A DNA stretch of 64,000 bases from Channallabes apus (GCA_030522415.1 CM060104.1:10489501-10553500); one strand, 5' to 3'. Shown: positions 31,081-42,664, numbered from the stretch's first letter. Numbers and translations are program-made. The notes: generated by a model from the letters alone, not told the origin.

Positions 31081-32181
31081 GCTGTGGATGAGCACTGTGT
31101 CCCAGGGATGGACCTAGTAGACAGCCTGGCAGAGTACTTGGTGGGACTGAGGACGGAAAGTGGTTTAACACTTAGCAACCAGCAGGCCAGCACCATCATA
31201 GAGCTCTGGCAAGACCTTCTGCCGTACGATAAGCAGCGCGTGGCATACGCTACTCGGCACCAGGTGCGGCTGACTACCGGATGCTTTAGACGTCCCAAAG
31301 CAACGAAGAAGAAGGAAGAATTTACACCAGGTGTGGAGAGCATGGCACGCTGTGCATTAGGATCCACAGGATCACCTGCCCAGTGGCCAGACTGTTGCCG
31401 CTTAATAGAGGCCATCTTTGTCAGACTCTGTGGAGTTCACAAGAGCCCCAAAAAACAAAAAAACACTTCTTCACTGAAAAGATGGACAATGATACTTAGG
31501 GACTACAGAAATATCAGGCAGCTGGTTCTGGGTAATGGTTTAATCATGCAGAGCACTACCCTGCAGCTTCCTGACATTAATCAAACAACACTCATTCAGC
31601 GGCATAACAAAAGACTGAAGAGGCAGGATTATGGGATTCTGCTGCAGGGGATGAACTTGCCTCCCTCAATTCCTATAGCTCCTGTGCCTCTCCAACCTGT
31701 GCGGAAACGTCCTATTGCTGCAACCCCACAGCCTGCCCCTCAACATCAGTACCACTTGCCTGTAAGTACAGTGGGTCAGGCAGTGGTCATGAGGAAGTTT
31801 GCAGCTGAACCACACCCTGTAGAACCAAGGCTACAAGCCCAAAGGCAATTGTTTCCTCAGCCGCCTCCTCCACCTTCATGCTTACCCATTTCCATCGTCC
31901 TGAACCCCACCCCTGCCAATAACCCCTTTTTATTTTTGACTCCACAAATCCCTGCACTGAGGTCAATTGCTCCTGCAGGCCCCCTTCCTGCCCCTACACC
32001 TGTTCGTAGAACTTACCATCGAACTGTTGAAAAAAATAAATGCAGTCAATGCGGCCAACCTCGCAGTAAAGAAACTGGCCATACACAGTATTATGGCTGC
32101 ATATACTGTCCACAAACTGCAAGTATGCCTGTAGATCAATGGATGGAGGATATGCGGAGGAAAAGGACAGAAAAAAAATAG
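31081..32181 (+). pseudogene. Exon 11: C-terminal helical domain and Cys ribbon
   Basis: Starts after TATTTACCAG with AVDEHCVPGMDLVDSLAEYL, then a helical stretch (LSNQQASTIIELWQDLLPYD), a long Pro/Gln-rich linker (32% or so Pro and Gln by eye), and a final KCSQCGQPRSKETGHTQYYG then CIYCP. The two CxxC pairs with a His between suggest a zinc ribbon. The frame is intact through this exon to the stop at 32179-32181. Confidence 0.7.
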
Positions 32182-32371
32182 ACTGAAATTTGTAAAGTTT
32201 TGATTGGTGTTTTGTAAACTGTGTTTAAGTTGCAGAGTTTATAGCTATGTACATAGATTTTACATTGTGTGCCCTTGTTTGTTGTTTTATCACTTATAAT
32301 AGCATTTATTTTTGCTTGTGTTTGAATGTTAAAGAACTGGAATAAGTTGGAGAACTGATGAGTGATGAGTG

Positions 32372-32450
<79 letters not shown>

Positions 32451-32905
32451 AAATTACCAATTTATTTACTAATAAATTTGCGCTATATTTTGACAGAAGC
32501 TTCATGATTTATTTCTATCAGAAATATCTGTGCAAACAGGAGAGTTGAGTTTGGCTTTTTTTACGCTAAAGACTAAAGATGAAAAAAATTACAGAAAATG
32601 TTTCTCTTAAAAGTACACCAGCAGATTAATATTTAATTTGTAATGAATTTGCCTTCATTCCAGCAGATCACAGTCATATAGAGAAGGCAATTACACTGTT
32701 GCATTGCTTTTCATGTTTATTCTATTAATTATTAATTTGATTATATTAGTCAAATTAACTTTTTTCTTTCACAACATGAAGCATTTAACAACAATCTCTA
32801 ATACTTTTACAAGAACCTAACCTCATGTTACGATTAATTAGGCAGTATTTTAAATTTTTGTGACACTTGTCAGATTTTTATGTTTAAAAAAAAAACGTCA
32901 TATGC
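32182..32905. other. 3' flank of the spliced gene; AT microsatellite
   Basis: AT-rich and non-coding. It holds a long (AT)n run at about 32371-32448. Possible poly(A) signals occur, but none stands out. No inverted copy of the region upstream of the gene was seen, so transposon ends are not identified. Confidence 0.5.
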
Positions 32906-33226
32906 GGGAATCGAACCTGGGACCTTTGGATCCACAACCTCCCCCTGCCGAATGCATAAAAATGGTCATTTGTTATGCAAATCTTAAAATTACAATCACA
33001 TTAGCAGTCTACAATTAGGGGGGAAATATCAAAGATGGTAATAACTCTCATTTCACCTCATTTGTTCCTCAATTTTTCTTTTTTCTCTTCATTTTTTCTC
33101 ATTTTTCCCTTTTCCCCCTTCTTCCCCCTTCTTCCCCTTCTTTTCGCCCTCTTCCCCCCCTCAAGCAGACTATTGTTCCCCAGCTTGAGCGCAGAAACTT
33201 AACCACTAGACCACCGCACTAAAGAC
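32906..33226 (-). other. tRNA-like A-box and B-box halves, ~230 bases apart
   Basis: Minus strand: an A-box half (GCGGTGGTCTAGTGGTTAAG at about 33199-33218) and, ~230 bases later, a B-box half (CCCAGGTTCGATTCCCGCAT, about 32906-32925) preceded by GTTGTGGATCC. The material between includes a long homopurine run. It may be one tRNA-derived unit interrupted by an insertion or two separate relics. Confidence 0.4.
33055..33165 (+). repeat. Homopyrimidine tract
   Basis: About 110 bases almost free of purines on the plus strand (CTTTTTTCTCTTC, CCCCCTTCTTCCCCCTTC). Such tracts can form triplex DNA. No coding is seen. Confidence 0.75.
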
Positions 33227-33239
33227 TTGATTACAGCAA

Positions 33240-33760
33240 AGAGTACTGGTGCATCAGTGATCAGTGCCTTTACTAAACCTTGTGCATTCTGTGAGAAAAG
33301 TCATACCTTAGATAATTGACACCTTTTTAATGATAAGACACATAAAGACAAATTGGACTTTTTGAAAAAGAATGGATTTTGCTATGGATGTTTAGTAAAA
33401 GGACACTTAAGCAAAGACTGCACAAAAAGAGTAATATGTCCCTCGTGCTCAAAGAAACATCCTCGCATGTTACACATTGCCGTACAAGACACAGCTCAGG
33501 TAATTGTAAAGGCTGATGAAACTGAAACAGTTAATACACTGCCTGCTACATGAGTCATTAAACCAGCGCCTGTACTGGGGCTGGAGATAATTGCATTCTC
33601 TCCATAGTACCGGTTAAAATAAAGTAAAAGAAAAGTGACAAGACAGTAGAAGGTTATGCTTTCATGGACCCAGGTAGTTCAGCTACTTTCTGTACGGAAT
33701 CATTAGCAAGGCGATTAAATGTTCAATATAATAATGAACATTGATTCAATGTAAATATAC
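33240..33760 (+). pseudogene. BEL/Pao gag C-terminus and protease fragment, plus strand
   Basis: The frame has Cys/His knuckles CYGCLVKGHLSKDC and CPSCSKKHPRMLH, preceded by a damaged CEKSHTLDN knuckle. It then enters the protease region (FMDPGSSATFCTESLARRL in shifted frames, with Asp-Pro-Gly in place of the retroviral DTG/DSG). It is the only protease remnant in the window and covers the part deleted from BEL-1. Confidence 0.7.
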
Positions 33761-33770
33761 ACCGGCGCTT

Positions 33771-33843
33771 GTGTGGCTCAGTGGTAGGTGATTTGCCTTC
33801 CATGCGGAAGACCCGGGTTCGATTCCCAGCAAGTCCCCAAAGT
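33771..33843 (+). tRNA. tRNA-Gly(UCC)-like sequence, probably pseudogene or SINE head
   Basis: It folds acceptably: acceptor arm GCGCTTG against CAAGTCC with one mismatch and one G-T, A box GGCTCAGTGGTAGGTG, anticodon stem TTTGC/GCGGA with loop CTTCCAT (anticodon TCC), and B box GGGTTCGATTCCCAG. A T run follows ~50 bases later. It resembles the head of the SINE at 49943-50170, so a truncated SINE is as likely as a tRNA gene. Confidence 0.4.
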
Positions 33844-33928
33844 GCTGGTTTGTACTAAATGCATGTTTGCAATTGAGATTTTTTTTTTCTTAAGCTATGA
33901 AACACATTAGCACTCACCTCACAGTTGC

Positions 33929-34601
33929 TGTAGATGCGGTCATATTATTTCACCAGTTTATGTAGATGCGGTCATATTATTTCACCAGTTTTGACACGTA
34001 GCTTTGGTTTAAAGTTTCACTCACACGACAGAAGTCCGATCTCTTTCTCTTTTGTAGTTTATTTTGTCAGCATCAAAGAATCAACACTTCATACAGTCGT
34101 CTTGAGTAAATCCACTGTGATTACAGACACCAGTTGCTGCATCTTGCAAATCTCTGACTTTTACAACAACCTGTTTGCTGTATCTTGTAAATTACAGTCT
34201 TAGCTTACGAATATAACACTCTTGCTGTATATATCCACTTACGGGAGCTTACAGTTACAACAACCTAGTTGCTGTATCTCACATTCTTAGCTTACCGGGA
34301 GCTCTCATTAGCTGACGGTCTAAAGCTTGTGTTTCCGTAGCCTTCCACATCTAAAACTGAACTCTCTTTCATATGACAGTCACACAAATGCATGTAATAG
34401 TAGAATGACATCAAAGACCAACTTACGAGTGTCAAAATGGATGCATAACTTAGAAATTTAAAGCTTATGGCTTATGTAACAAACTTAATGCTTAATGTTT
34501 TACTAATGAATATAACAAGGTAGAATAAATGAAATAACAACAAATAAATAAAATAAAATAAGCAACACCAAATTCATAACAAGAACAATATGGCTCTTAC
34601 A
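33929..34601 (-). repeat. Solo BEL LTR with 5-bp duplication GTTGC and a 31-bp internal duplication
   Basis: GTTGC flanks it at 33924-33928 and 34602-34606. On the minus strand it runs TGTAAGAGCCATATTG to CATCTACA. Its last ~31 bases (TGTAGATGCGGTCATATT... on plus) are present twice in tandem, which other LTRs of the family lack. Confidence 0.85.
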
Positions 34602-35409
34602 GTTGCTATAATTTAATGATAATCATAAGCAAAAAGTGTAAAACAAAGGATTCACATTTTTTACATTTTCACCCAGAGTGGGATTCGAACCAGTGTCTGG
34701 ACGATTTTATACTATTATTTAAGCAATGCCACATCACATGGAAAGCCGCAAAAATGCTTCAATTTCATTGGCTGTAACTGAGTGTCAGCTATTCATGATT
34801 GGCCCCCGCGGAGACTGGTGCTACTGGACACTGAAAATATTGTAGTATTATATGTTGTTTGTGTTATTATTCTTTCGTTTGTTTTACAAATATGACCCAA
34901 TATATGTTCAATGAAACTTGGTTTTACGTTTTTGTATTGTGTTATATTTTTATACTAGTAAGTAATTTTTAAAAATAATCTCCACTTTAATGAGCCAATG
35001 TATTATGATATGGGATGTGGTGGGCTGCTGGATCCAGCCTCACTGTCCCTGACCTGTTATAGGCATAATCTGTTCATTTGAAGCATTTCACAGCATTTAC
35101 CTATAAAGCTTTTTCTTATTTTCGTGTAACCTTTTCTTCTTCCTCCATTTCATTCATGGAAATTATTATTAATTTGCTCAGAAAATTCGATGCATCGATA
35201 AAGGATCAATATCTCTCCTTCTGTGAATTAAAAGTCAAGCGCTATAGAATAGACCGAACTAATTAATATTGAGGGAGTGCATTACATCCGCATGCGCGGT
35301 AACAAACACACGCTCTTTGTCGGAGGCGCCCGTGTGATCGACGCATTCGTCCATATGCTTAGAAAAGAGATGCAATTTTATGGTTTCCGTCATTTTATAT
35401 ATTTGCGTA
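34602..35409. other. Mostly unassigned; one tRNA-like B box
   Basis: CTGGTTCGAATCCCACTCTG on the minus strand (about 34678-34700) is a B box with no clear A box. Inverted CCAAT cores occur at about 34770 and 34800. No gene is recognised. Confidence 0.4.
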
Positions 35410-35486
35410 CTGACTGGGCTGGCCCACATTGACCAGTGGCCCACCGGGAAAACTCCCGGTGCTCCAGATGGCCAGTCCGGCACTGC
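35410..35486 (-). mobile_element. hAT-like element end with CACCGGGA hairpin
   Basis: On the minus strand it begins CAGTGCCGGACTGGCCATCT and contains the hairpin CACCGGGAGTTTTCCCGGTG. The CAGTG tip fits hAT termini. The partner end and 8-bp duplication were not found, so this is probably one end only. Confidence 0.4.
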
Positions 35487-35689
35487 ATAATACTGTAGTA
35501 GTAGTAGTACACTAAAAAAATGCTGGGTTTCTGTAAACACATCGTTGGGTTGTTTATGCTGGGTCAAAATTCTGTTATTTCGGGTACTTTTATCACAAAC
35601 GTTGGGTTGCTTTTGCTATGAATACTAAAAGTGCTGCATGATTAAACTCAATGCAAAAAACCATTTTGTCCCTAGACCTTTGGTTCCGG

Positions 35690-35745
35690 TGTTTATGGGT
35701 GACCACAATGATTTAAGAATTTAATTAAACACGAATATATATATA

Positions 35746-35808
<63 letters not shown>

Positions 35809-35989
35809 TGGCATTTTAATTCAAATCCAACATTTTAATGTTAGTGATGGGTGCATGGGCATCAACTCGCACGTTCTGTGATATTCCATTGTCATTCATA
35901 TTGCCGTAGTTTTTAGAGCCATTTACTAAAGCATTCGCTAGTTAGTAAGTAAGTAAGCAAATAAAACATAAATGAATAAACCAGGCAGA
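35690..35989. repeat. Copy of repeat shared with 6300-6600 and 58860-59020; AT microsatellite
   Basis: Shares TTTAAGAATTTAATTAAACA and AAGCATTCGCTAGT with 6310-6500, here around a long (AT)n at 35744-35806. It is the left flank of L2 copy A. The right flank after 58858 has the same family (TGTTTAATTAAATTCTTA), so copy A may sit inside one such repeat. Confidence 0.6.
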
Positions 35990-36293
35990 GGTTAGTAAGA
36001 ATAACTTTACAGAGGTGTTTAAATTAGCGAAGGCGATGTCCGATGAAGTAATATGCTCTGGTCCCATCCCAATGAGACGTGGCGACATAGCTTTCAGCAG
36101 GTTATGGTCGCTGAACCGCTGGATGTCCAGGTGGTGCTCCGAAAATAATGTGGGCTTCATAGATAATTGGAAGACCTTTGAGGGCAAAGCTGGCCTGTTA
36201 GGGTGGGACGGTGTCCATCCCACTCGGGAAGGTGCTGCTCTCATTTCCTGTAGTATAGCTCATAGTCTCAGTAGAGGTCTAGTTAATCGGTGA
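35990..36293 (+). pseudogene. L2 copy A ORF1, C-terminal part (esterase end)
   Basis: Retains FTEVFKLAKAMSDEVICSGP and the last esterase block DGVHPTREGAALISCS, ending NR and TGA. The N-terminal two thirds are lost by 5' truncation. In copy B the same region completes an SGNH-hydrolase-like fold. Confidence 0.75.
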
Positions 36294-39200
36294 CAATCCA
36301 GAGCCCAGGCCAGGGAGCAGACAGACAGGCTAAACCAACCGTCTGCTAGCTGCATAGAGTCGTCACTCAGGGTTCACCATATTGAGACTGTGTCTGTTCC
36401 CCGATCTAAGCAAAAATGTAGAAAGACCCAGAAAGTCTGTTTCAATAATCTAATTAACATAAAGACCACAAACTCAGATCATACTGAATGCGCAGCCGGC
36501 ACCTCTGATCTGAAGCTAGGATTGTTAAATATTAGATCTCTCGTATCAAAAGCAGTTATTGTTAATTAAATTATCACAGATCAGGCATTTAATATACTCT
36601 GTTTAACTGAAACATGGGTTAAACAGGACGAGTATGTAGCTCTAAATGAAGCTAGTCCTCCTGGATACAGCTACATACACCAGCCTCGGTTAACTGGTAG
36701 AGGAGGAGGCGTCGCAGTTATTCATAATGATAATCTGTCTATCGTACAAAAACACGGACACAAATTTAACTCATTTGAAATTCTCTATAGTAACATAAGT
36801 GTATTTAAGTATATTAAATCAGCTCAGTCGATTCCACTAATTATAATTTACAGACCTCCAGGGCCGTATTCTGAATTTCTTAGTGAATTTGCAGATTTCA
36901 TCTCAGACCTGGTCATTTCTGTAGACAAAGTGTTAATTGCTGGAGATTTTAACATTCATTTTGAGAATCCAGAAGACCCTCTGAGAACAGCATTTATATC
37001 CATCCTGGACTCCGTAGGCGTAAATCAGTGTGTAGTAGGACCCACTCATAAAGCAGGTCACACTTTAGATTTAGTAATATTCTTCGGATTAATTATAAGA
37101 AATGTATTCACAATTCCACTGTCTGAAATTATCTCAGATCACTATCTTGTCTCCATTCAAGTGTGTCACAGTGATAATGTACGCACAGCACCGCGCTACC
37201 GTATTAAACGTACATTCACATCAACTACCACACAGAGTTTTATCAGTAATCTCCCAGAGTTACCAACTTCGATTAGGCCACCGTCTGACCCCACAGAACT
37301 TGATCAGGCGACTGAATATTTAGAGTCGACACTTCGTTGTACCTTAGATAATGTAGCTCCAGCTAAAAGAAAAATTATTAGAGATAAGAAACTCGCTCCC
37401 TGGTATAACGATCACACGCGCACTTTAAAACAGACTGCTCGGAAATTAGAGTGTAAATGGCGTCAAACTAAATTGTTGGTATTTCAAATAGCATGGAAAG
37501 AGAGCATCCTGAACTATAGGAAAGCTCTTAGTGTAGCTAGATCAACATATCTCTCCACTCTTATAGAAGAAAATAAAAATAATCCTAGATTTTTTTTTAA
37601 TACCGTAGCCAAATTAACCAGAAATAAGACCACTACAGAAATCTCCACAACAACATCATGCAATAGTGAGGACTTCATGAACTTTTTTAATAATAAAATT
37701 GTAAATATCAGGCATAAAATTGAGGCTTTGAAACCAAACAATGTAATTGATACTGATGTTAACCTAGCCATGTCAGATTCAAACCTAGAATACTTTACTC
37801 CTCTTGAAGAGAATGAACTAATTTCACTCATCTCTTCTGCAAATTCATCAACCTGTATATTAGATCCTATACCGACACATTTTCTTAAACAGATAGTACC
37901 AGTAATAACAGAACCGCTGTTGAGAACAATTAATTCCTCACTCAGCATTGGTTATGTTCCAAAATCTTTTAAAGTAGCAGTTATTAAACCAATAATTAAG
38001 AAACCTGACCTCGACCCCTGTCAGCTGTCCAATCACAGGCCAATATCAAACCTCCCCTTTATCTCTAAGATTCTGGAAAAGATAGTAGCGGAGCAGCTAT
38101 GCTCATATCTACATAGAAATGGCATACATGAACTGTATCAGTCAGGATTTAGGCCTCATCACAGCACAGAAACAGCACTCGTTAAAGTAGTAAATGACCT
38201 CCTATTGGCCTCTGATCAGGGTTGTGTAACTATGCTTGTATTACTCGACCTCAGTGCAGCTTTTGACACTATTGATCATGCTATTCTTCTTCACAGATTA
38301 GAAAATTTAGTAGGAATTAAGGGTACAACCCTCTCCTGGCTCAGATCCTATTTGACCGATCGTTATCAGTATGTAGACTTAAATGGTGATTATTCTGCAT
38401 GTTCTCTAGTGGAGTTTGGCGTTCCGCAGGGTTCAGTTTTAGGCCCACTGCTTTTTTCCCTTTACATGCTTCCTCTGGGCAACATAATCCGTAAGCATGG
38501 TATTAGTTTTCATTGTTATGCTGACGACACACAGCTATACATCTCAACAAAACCTGATGAGAAAAACCATCTTACTAAAGTTGAGCAATGTGTTCAGGAC
38601 ATAAGAAATTGGATGCTAATTAACTTCCTTCTGCTTAATCCGGATAAGACAGAAGTTCTAGTCATAGGACCGCATACAGCTAGAAGTAAAATCTTAGATC
38701 ACACCGTAACTTTAGATGGCCTTTCTGTTCCGTCAAGTGCAACAGTAAAAGACGTCGCCGTGATTATAGATTCCACCCTTTCATTTGAAGCTCATGTAGA
38801 TAATATCACCAGGATAGCATTCTTTCACCTTAGAAATATCGCCAAAATAAGAAATATATTGTCGCTAAATGATGCAGAAAAACTAGTTCATGCTTTTATC
38901 ACTTCTAGGTTGGACTATTGTAATGCCTTACTGTCTGGTTGTTCAGTTAGGTGCATAAACAAGCTTCAGCTAGTCCAAAATGCAGCAGCGAGAGTCCTCA
39001 CTAGAACCAGAAGATATGAGCACATCACCCCTATCCTATCTTCACTGCATTGGCTCCCTGTGAAATTTCGCATTGATTTTAAAATACTACTCTTGACATA
39101 TAAGGCATTAAATGGTCTCGCGCCGCAGTATCTGAGTGAACTGCTAGTGTCTTACGATCCGCCACGCCTACTTCGGTCAAAGGATGCAGGCTGCTTATCA

Positions 39201-39362
39201 GTACCGCGTATTATGAAAACTACAGCTGGGGGCAGAGCTTTTTCTTACAAAGCCACAAAATTATGGAATAGTCTTCCAAATAGTGTTCGGGACTCAGACA
39301 CAGTCTCAGTGTTTAAGTCTAGGCTCAAAACCTATTTATTTAACCAAGCATTTTATAAATAG
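36294..39362 (+). pseudogene. L2 copy A ORF2: endonuclease and reverse transcriptase, one stop
   Basis: In frame with ORF1 after its TGA. One extra stop (TAA at 36567-36569) breaks the N-terminus; otherwise the frame is open to 39362. Endonuclease motifs: [40 protein letters not shown] motifs: [46 protein letters not shown], and [12 protein letters not shown] (YADD at about 38517-38528). The C-terminal part ends [16 protein letters not shown]. The enzyme would nick DNA and copy L2 RNA. Confidence 0.85.
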
Positions 39363-40083
39363 ATTTGCCATAAGGTAAAGGAGCAGATCTGGGGGACTCA
39401 TGGACGTAGAGTATTATGGTGAACTGGTATGTTTAGATGCTGTCTTCCTCAGTCTCATTTGATCACTCAGGTTTGTTGACGGTGAGGTGATTGTTTGCTT
39501 TACATCTCAGGGAGCCCTCATGTTTGTGTTTCCTTCTGGCTCTCCCTTTTAGTTATGCTGTCATAGTTAGTCCTGCTGGAGTCCCTGCTTGCACTCTACA
39601 GTAAATATACATTCACATTAGACATTGTGACTGTGACCATACCTAATTGCAATCTCTCCTCCTCTTCTCTTCCTCCCCCTCTTTCTCTTTCCTCTCTCCC
39701 CCTGTCTCCCCCTTTCACTCTTTCTCTCTCTCTCTCTGTCGAGCTACACATGTGGTTCCTGAGCTGCCAGTGATCCAGACTCCCTCTGCCCTCCGGACCT
39801 GTCTGATCCATCCTGGTGCCCGGTTTCTGGTTGGAGGTCTCATCGCATGGATGCCCCGTGTGTCTCTTTAGGATGCGCCTGGTGTCTGGGGATGATTCTA
39901 TCTACTTAGAAGATGGTTCTGGCCTCGACTGGTGTGGTCAGCTGTTTCTCTGAGGACTTGACAATTCGATAGTTCAGGACTGGAACTTTCTACAAGTCTA
40001 TCTGAGTCTCGAATAACTACTGGACTCCATTTTACATCAACTATTATAACATCAATTAACATCAACTATTATAGCTGAACCTA

Positions 40084-41701
40084 CAGATGTCGCCCTTAAA
40101 ACCCTGCGTGTTTTCCCGCGGGATGCCGCAATTTAGCGCGCGGCTTGCCGCGACTTGCCGGAGGCAACATTCGGGAATTTAAAATAAATGTGTTGTGCTT
40201 CACTGAATATCCGCCAGATGGCGCATAGAAGGACTTTATCTAAAAGCCGGTGGTCCGGGAAAGTCAGTTTCCCTATGTTTCCCCGGTGGCGCGCAAATTC
40301 AAATCATGACGTCACTCGCTACCTAACGCTGAGAAGGCGAACGAGGATTTTAACAGTTTTTCTCTCGTTTTAAAGTGTTTTTATGAACTTTTTGAATTAA
40401 ACATATAACCTATGCATAATAATCGAGTGTCTTTTCGCTTTTTTATTTGTATATTTGAAGATAATTCATACGTTTTAAGCCGCTGCAAAAGGCTGGTTTG
40501 CTGGGCGAGTACTGACATCACGACTACTTTTATTACACCTACATTTGTTTATTTGTATATGTATGTTATTAATATTAATTTTTTAGAGATTGTGTGTGCG
40601 TGCACGGAGAGTTTGTGTTGATAAGTGTATGTGGATAAGTTGATAAGTGTATCAGAAAGCATTAAAATGTTTTGAATTAAAATGACACACACACGTCTGT
40701 ATATACAGTATATCAATTACATATATATCAATTTCATTAGTTCGTTCATTCTATTTGAAGCTTCGGATGTTTTTTTTTTTTTTGGTTTGGTTAGATTAGT
40801 TCTGAACTCGCTTCAACAATGTACTGAGCCCTCCTGAGGATATAAAGCTTTATTATTGTGTTTGAATAAATATTCAGATCTACCACAGCAGGTAATAAAC
40901 TATGGTGTGTCATAACCGAAGCAAACACCACGATTATGCCTCGTTTCGTTCGACGGGAACGTGGTTCACTTGGCCGCGGTGTATTATAAACCTGTGGAAT
41001 GTTTCACTGTTTATGTTCACGTAAGAGGAACAAAAGCTCAATGAGGACTAAACCAATGATTTCGGTAACTCCACTGAGTGTAACATCTGCATAGTGACAC
41101 TGAACATCTTCACTTTTCCGTTTACCTCTGAAAAAAAAGCTGTATTTTGTTTGTTTATATTTAGAGTTTTTATAACAGTAGAACAAGTACCCGCGCGCAC
41201 GCACACACACACAGACACACACACACACACACGGACACACACACTCCCCTGAGCCCTCGGGAAACATCCAATCACCGTCGGTATACAAATGAGTCAAGAC
41301 GCAGCCTAACGTGGTGTCGTGTCGGATTTCAGTGGTCACGGAGTGGGAAGACTTTGAAGAAGCTGCAGTGACAGTGAACAGCTGAACAACTTCACTTTTC
41401 CGTTTACATCTGAGGAAAAAAAGCTGTATTTTGTTTGTTTATATTTAGAATTTTTATAGTAGTATAAGTTATAGTTTGGTCTGTATTGTAGTTCGCACCC
41501 TTGTAGAGAATAAATAAATGAATAACACCTTCATATCCCCTCTCAAGAGTGTCATAGTCCATTGTTAGTTTTAATGATCTGGCTGAAACTAATTATCACT
41601 ACATAAGTACCCTAACACCATTGATCATGAGTCTCAGCTGAACCTAATTCTATACTTGTAACAGAAAATGTAGATGCAGATTCCAAATGTGTATTTATAT
41701 A

Positions 41702-41755
<54 letters not shown>

Positions 41756-42270
41756 GTGTGTGTGTGTGTGTGTGTGTAGGCTCTACGCAGGGGCAAGAGA
41801 GGGCAGCGCACCCTTAAATGTCTGCATATGTTAATATATTCCTAAAATGTATATATTACAAGTTGATAAACTGATCTGCGGTAGCAGAAAAATCTGCTGA
41901 AATAGGACATGCTGCAGCGCACGCGCACACACACACACACACACAGACACACCTCCCTTGAGCCCTGCGTCTGTCGGATTTCAGCGGTCACGGAAAGACT
42001 TTGAAGCAGTTTATATATGAATCTAAGCTTGAACTTATCAGCATTGTAAATATATAATACTTTTCAAATAAAATCGCTATTACTTTGACCCTGAAGTTTA
42101 GTTTAGCACACACAAAAAACAGAAAAGTCATTTCTGGTAAATCAACGGAATGTGTAGTTTATTTACAGTAATTCATTAAAAAATGAATATACATTGTACA
42201 GTACACGGTAAACACGGGAAAGATTACAAAATGAAAAAACAAACAGTGTCTACTTTATAAACAGCTTAGT
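40084..42270 (+). other. Left part of the 18.5 kb element
   Basis: GC-rich start with palindromic GCGCGCGG-type words and ATGACGTCAC (a CRE-like site at about 40306-40315), which may be a promoter. It then becomes AT-rich. An 85-base direct repeat (TCACTTTTCCGTTTAC...) lies at about 41107-41190 and 41392-41465. Microsatellites are (CA)n at 41205-41235 and (TAGA)n-(TG)n at 41704-41778. Part matches 8170-8245 of element copy 1, inverted. Confidence 0.5.
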
Positions 42271-42564
42271 ATGTGCGTCGAGATGCTGAAATCCCTTGCA
42301 TGTTTTTGCTTCCAAGTGGAGAGATATTTGACCGATAGCCTAGAACAAAAGATCTATAGGTGTGATCACAACCCCCTCCGACCGACCGTGCCATCAATCA
42401 CTGACCACCTCAGAAGTTCCCTCCAATGTATGGCTGCAATACTTGTTTTGCAAGAATTTTTAACACCATTCAAAGGCTTCAAAGGGGCAGTTATCGGCTA
42501 TGACACGTTGAAGGAGAACTTAATAGTTCTCAAAAATAGTGTAAATGTCTGCAACAATCACTAA
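42271..42564 (+). pseudogene. Exon of an unidentified transposon-borne gene
   Basis: An open stretch ending in a stop, preceded by a plausible acceptor (TTTTTGCTTCCAAG). It reads VERYLTDSLEQKIYRCDHNP, then LQCMAAILVLQEFLTPF and GAVIGYDTLKENLIVLK. The end is conserved at 6580-6672 in element copy 1. I do not recognise the family. Conservation between two elements suggests it once was a real coding exon. Confidence 0.4.
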
Positions 42565-42631
42565 CCATTAAAATGTTTTTTTTTTTTGTAATTAAACACG
42601 AAAATATTAATTATATTTCCATATATATACA

Positions 42632-42664
<33 letters not shown>

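Larger units (their letters stand above)
25804..32181 (+). pseudogene. 11-exon gene for a DUF6729-type, transposase-like protein; exon 6 broken by L2
   Basis: Exons I can place: 25804-25953, 26067-26153, 26225-26347, 26687-26866, 27012-27607, 27729-27738 plus 28550-28867, 29087-29863, 30103-30312, 30399-30733, 30825-30980 and 31081-32181, all with GT-AG borders. Order in the protein: basic start; Pro/Ser/Thr-rich linkers; a Trp- and Cys-rich domain (DLKLWYDPPGPALIYHQ, CPECGKQL, CNSVGC); a core with ILKMDSTKK, LLYVDTDCC and VVKLDIYHFMRRL; acidic linker; a C-terminal helical domain; and a Cys ribbon (CSQCGQ...CIYC). Fish proteins with the first domain are, as I recall, annotated DUF6729. The Asp motifs resemble an RNase-H-fold transposase. 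The L2 insertion in exon 6 and a phase mismatch between 29863 and 30103 suggest it is dead here. Confidence 0.75.
35990..40083 (+). mobile_element. L2-type LINE copy A, 5'-truncated, main part
   Basis: It begins within ORF1 (VSKNNFTEVFKLAKAMSDE) and runs through ORF2 and the 3' untranslated region to CTGAACCTA. It is then interrupted by the 18.5 kb element. The remaining 3' end, with the TTGAA tail, is at 58564-58858. It is almost the same as copy B by eye, implying recent activity. Confidence 0.85.

Noticed and set aside
33771..33843. A functional tRNA-Gly gene
   Set aside because: The fold is fair, but the sequence resembles the local SINE head and sits among TE debris. I kept it as tRNA-like with low confidence.
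41004..41339. Minus-strand frame with a run of Cys-Val
   Set aside because: Translation of a (CA)n microsatellite.
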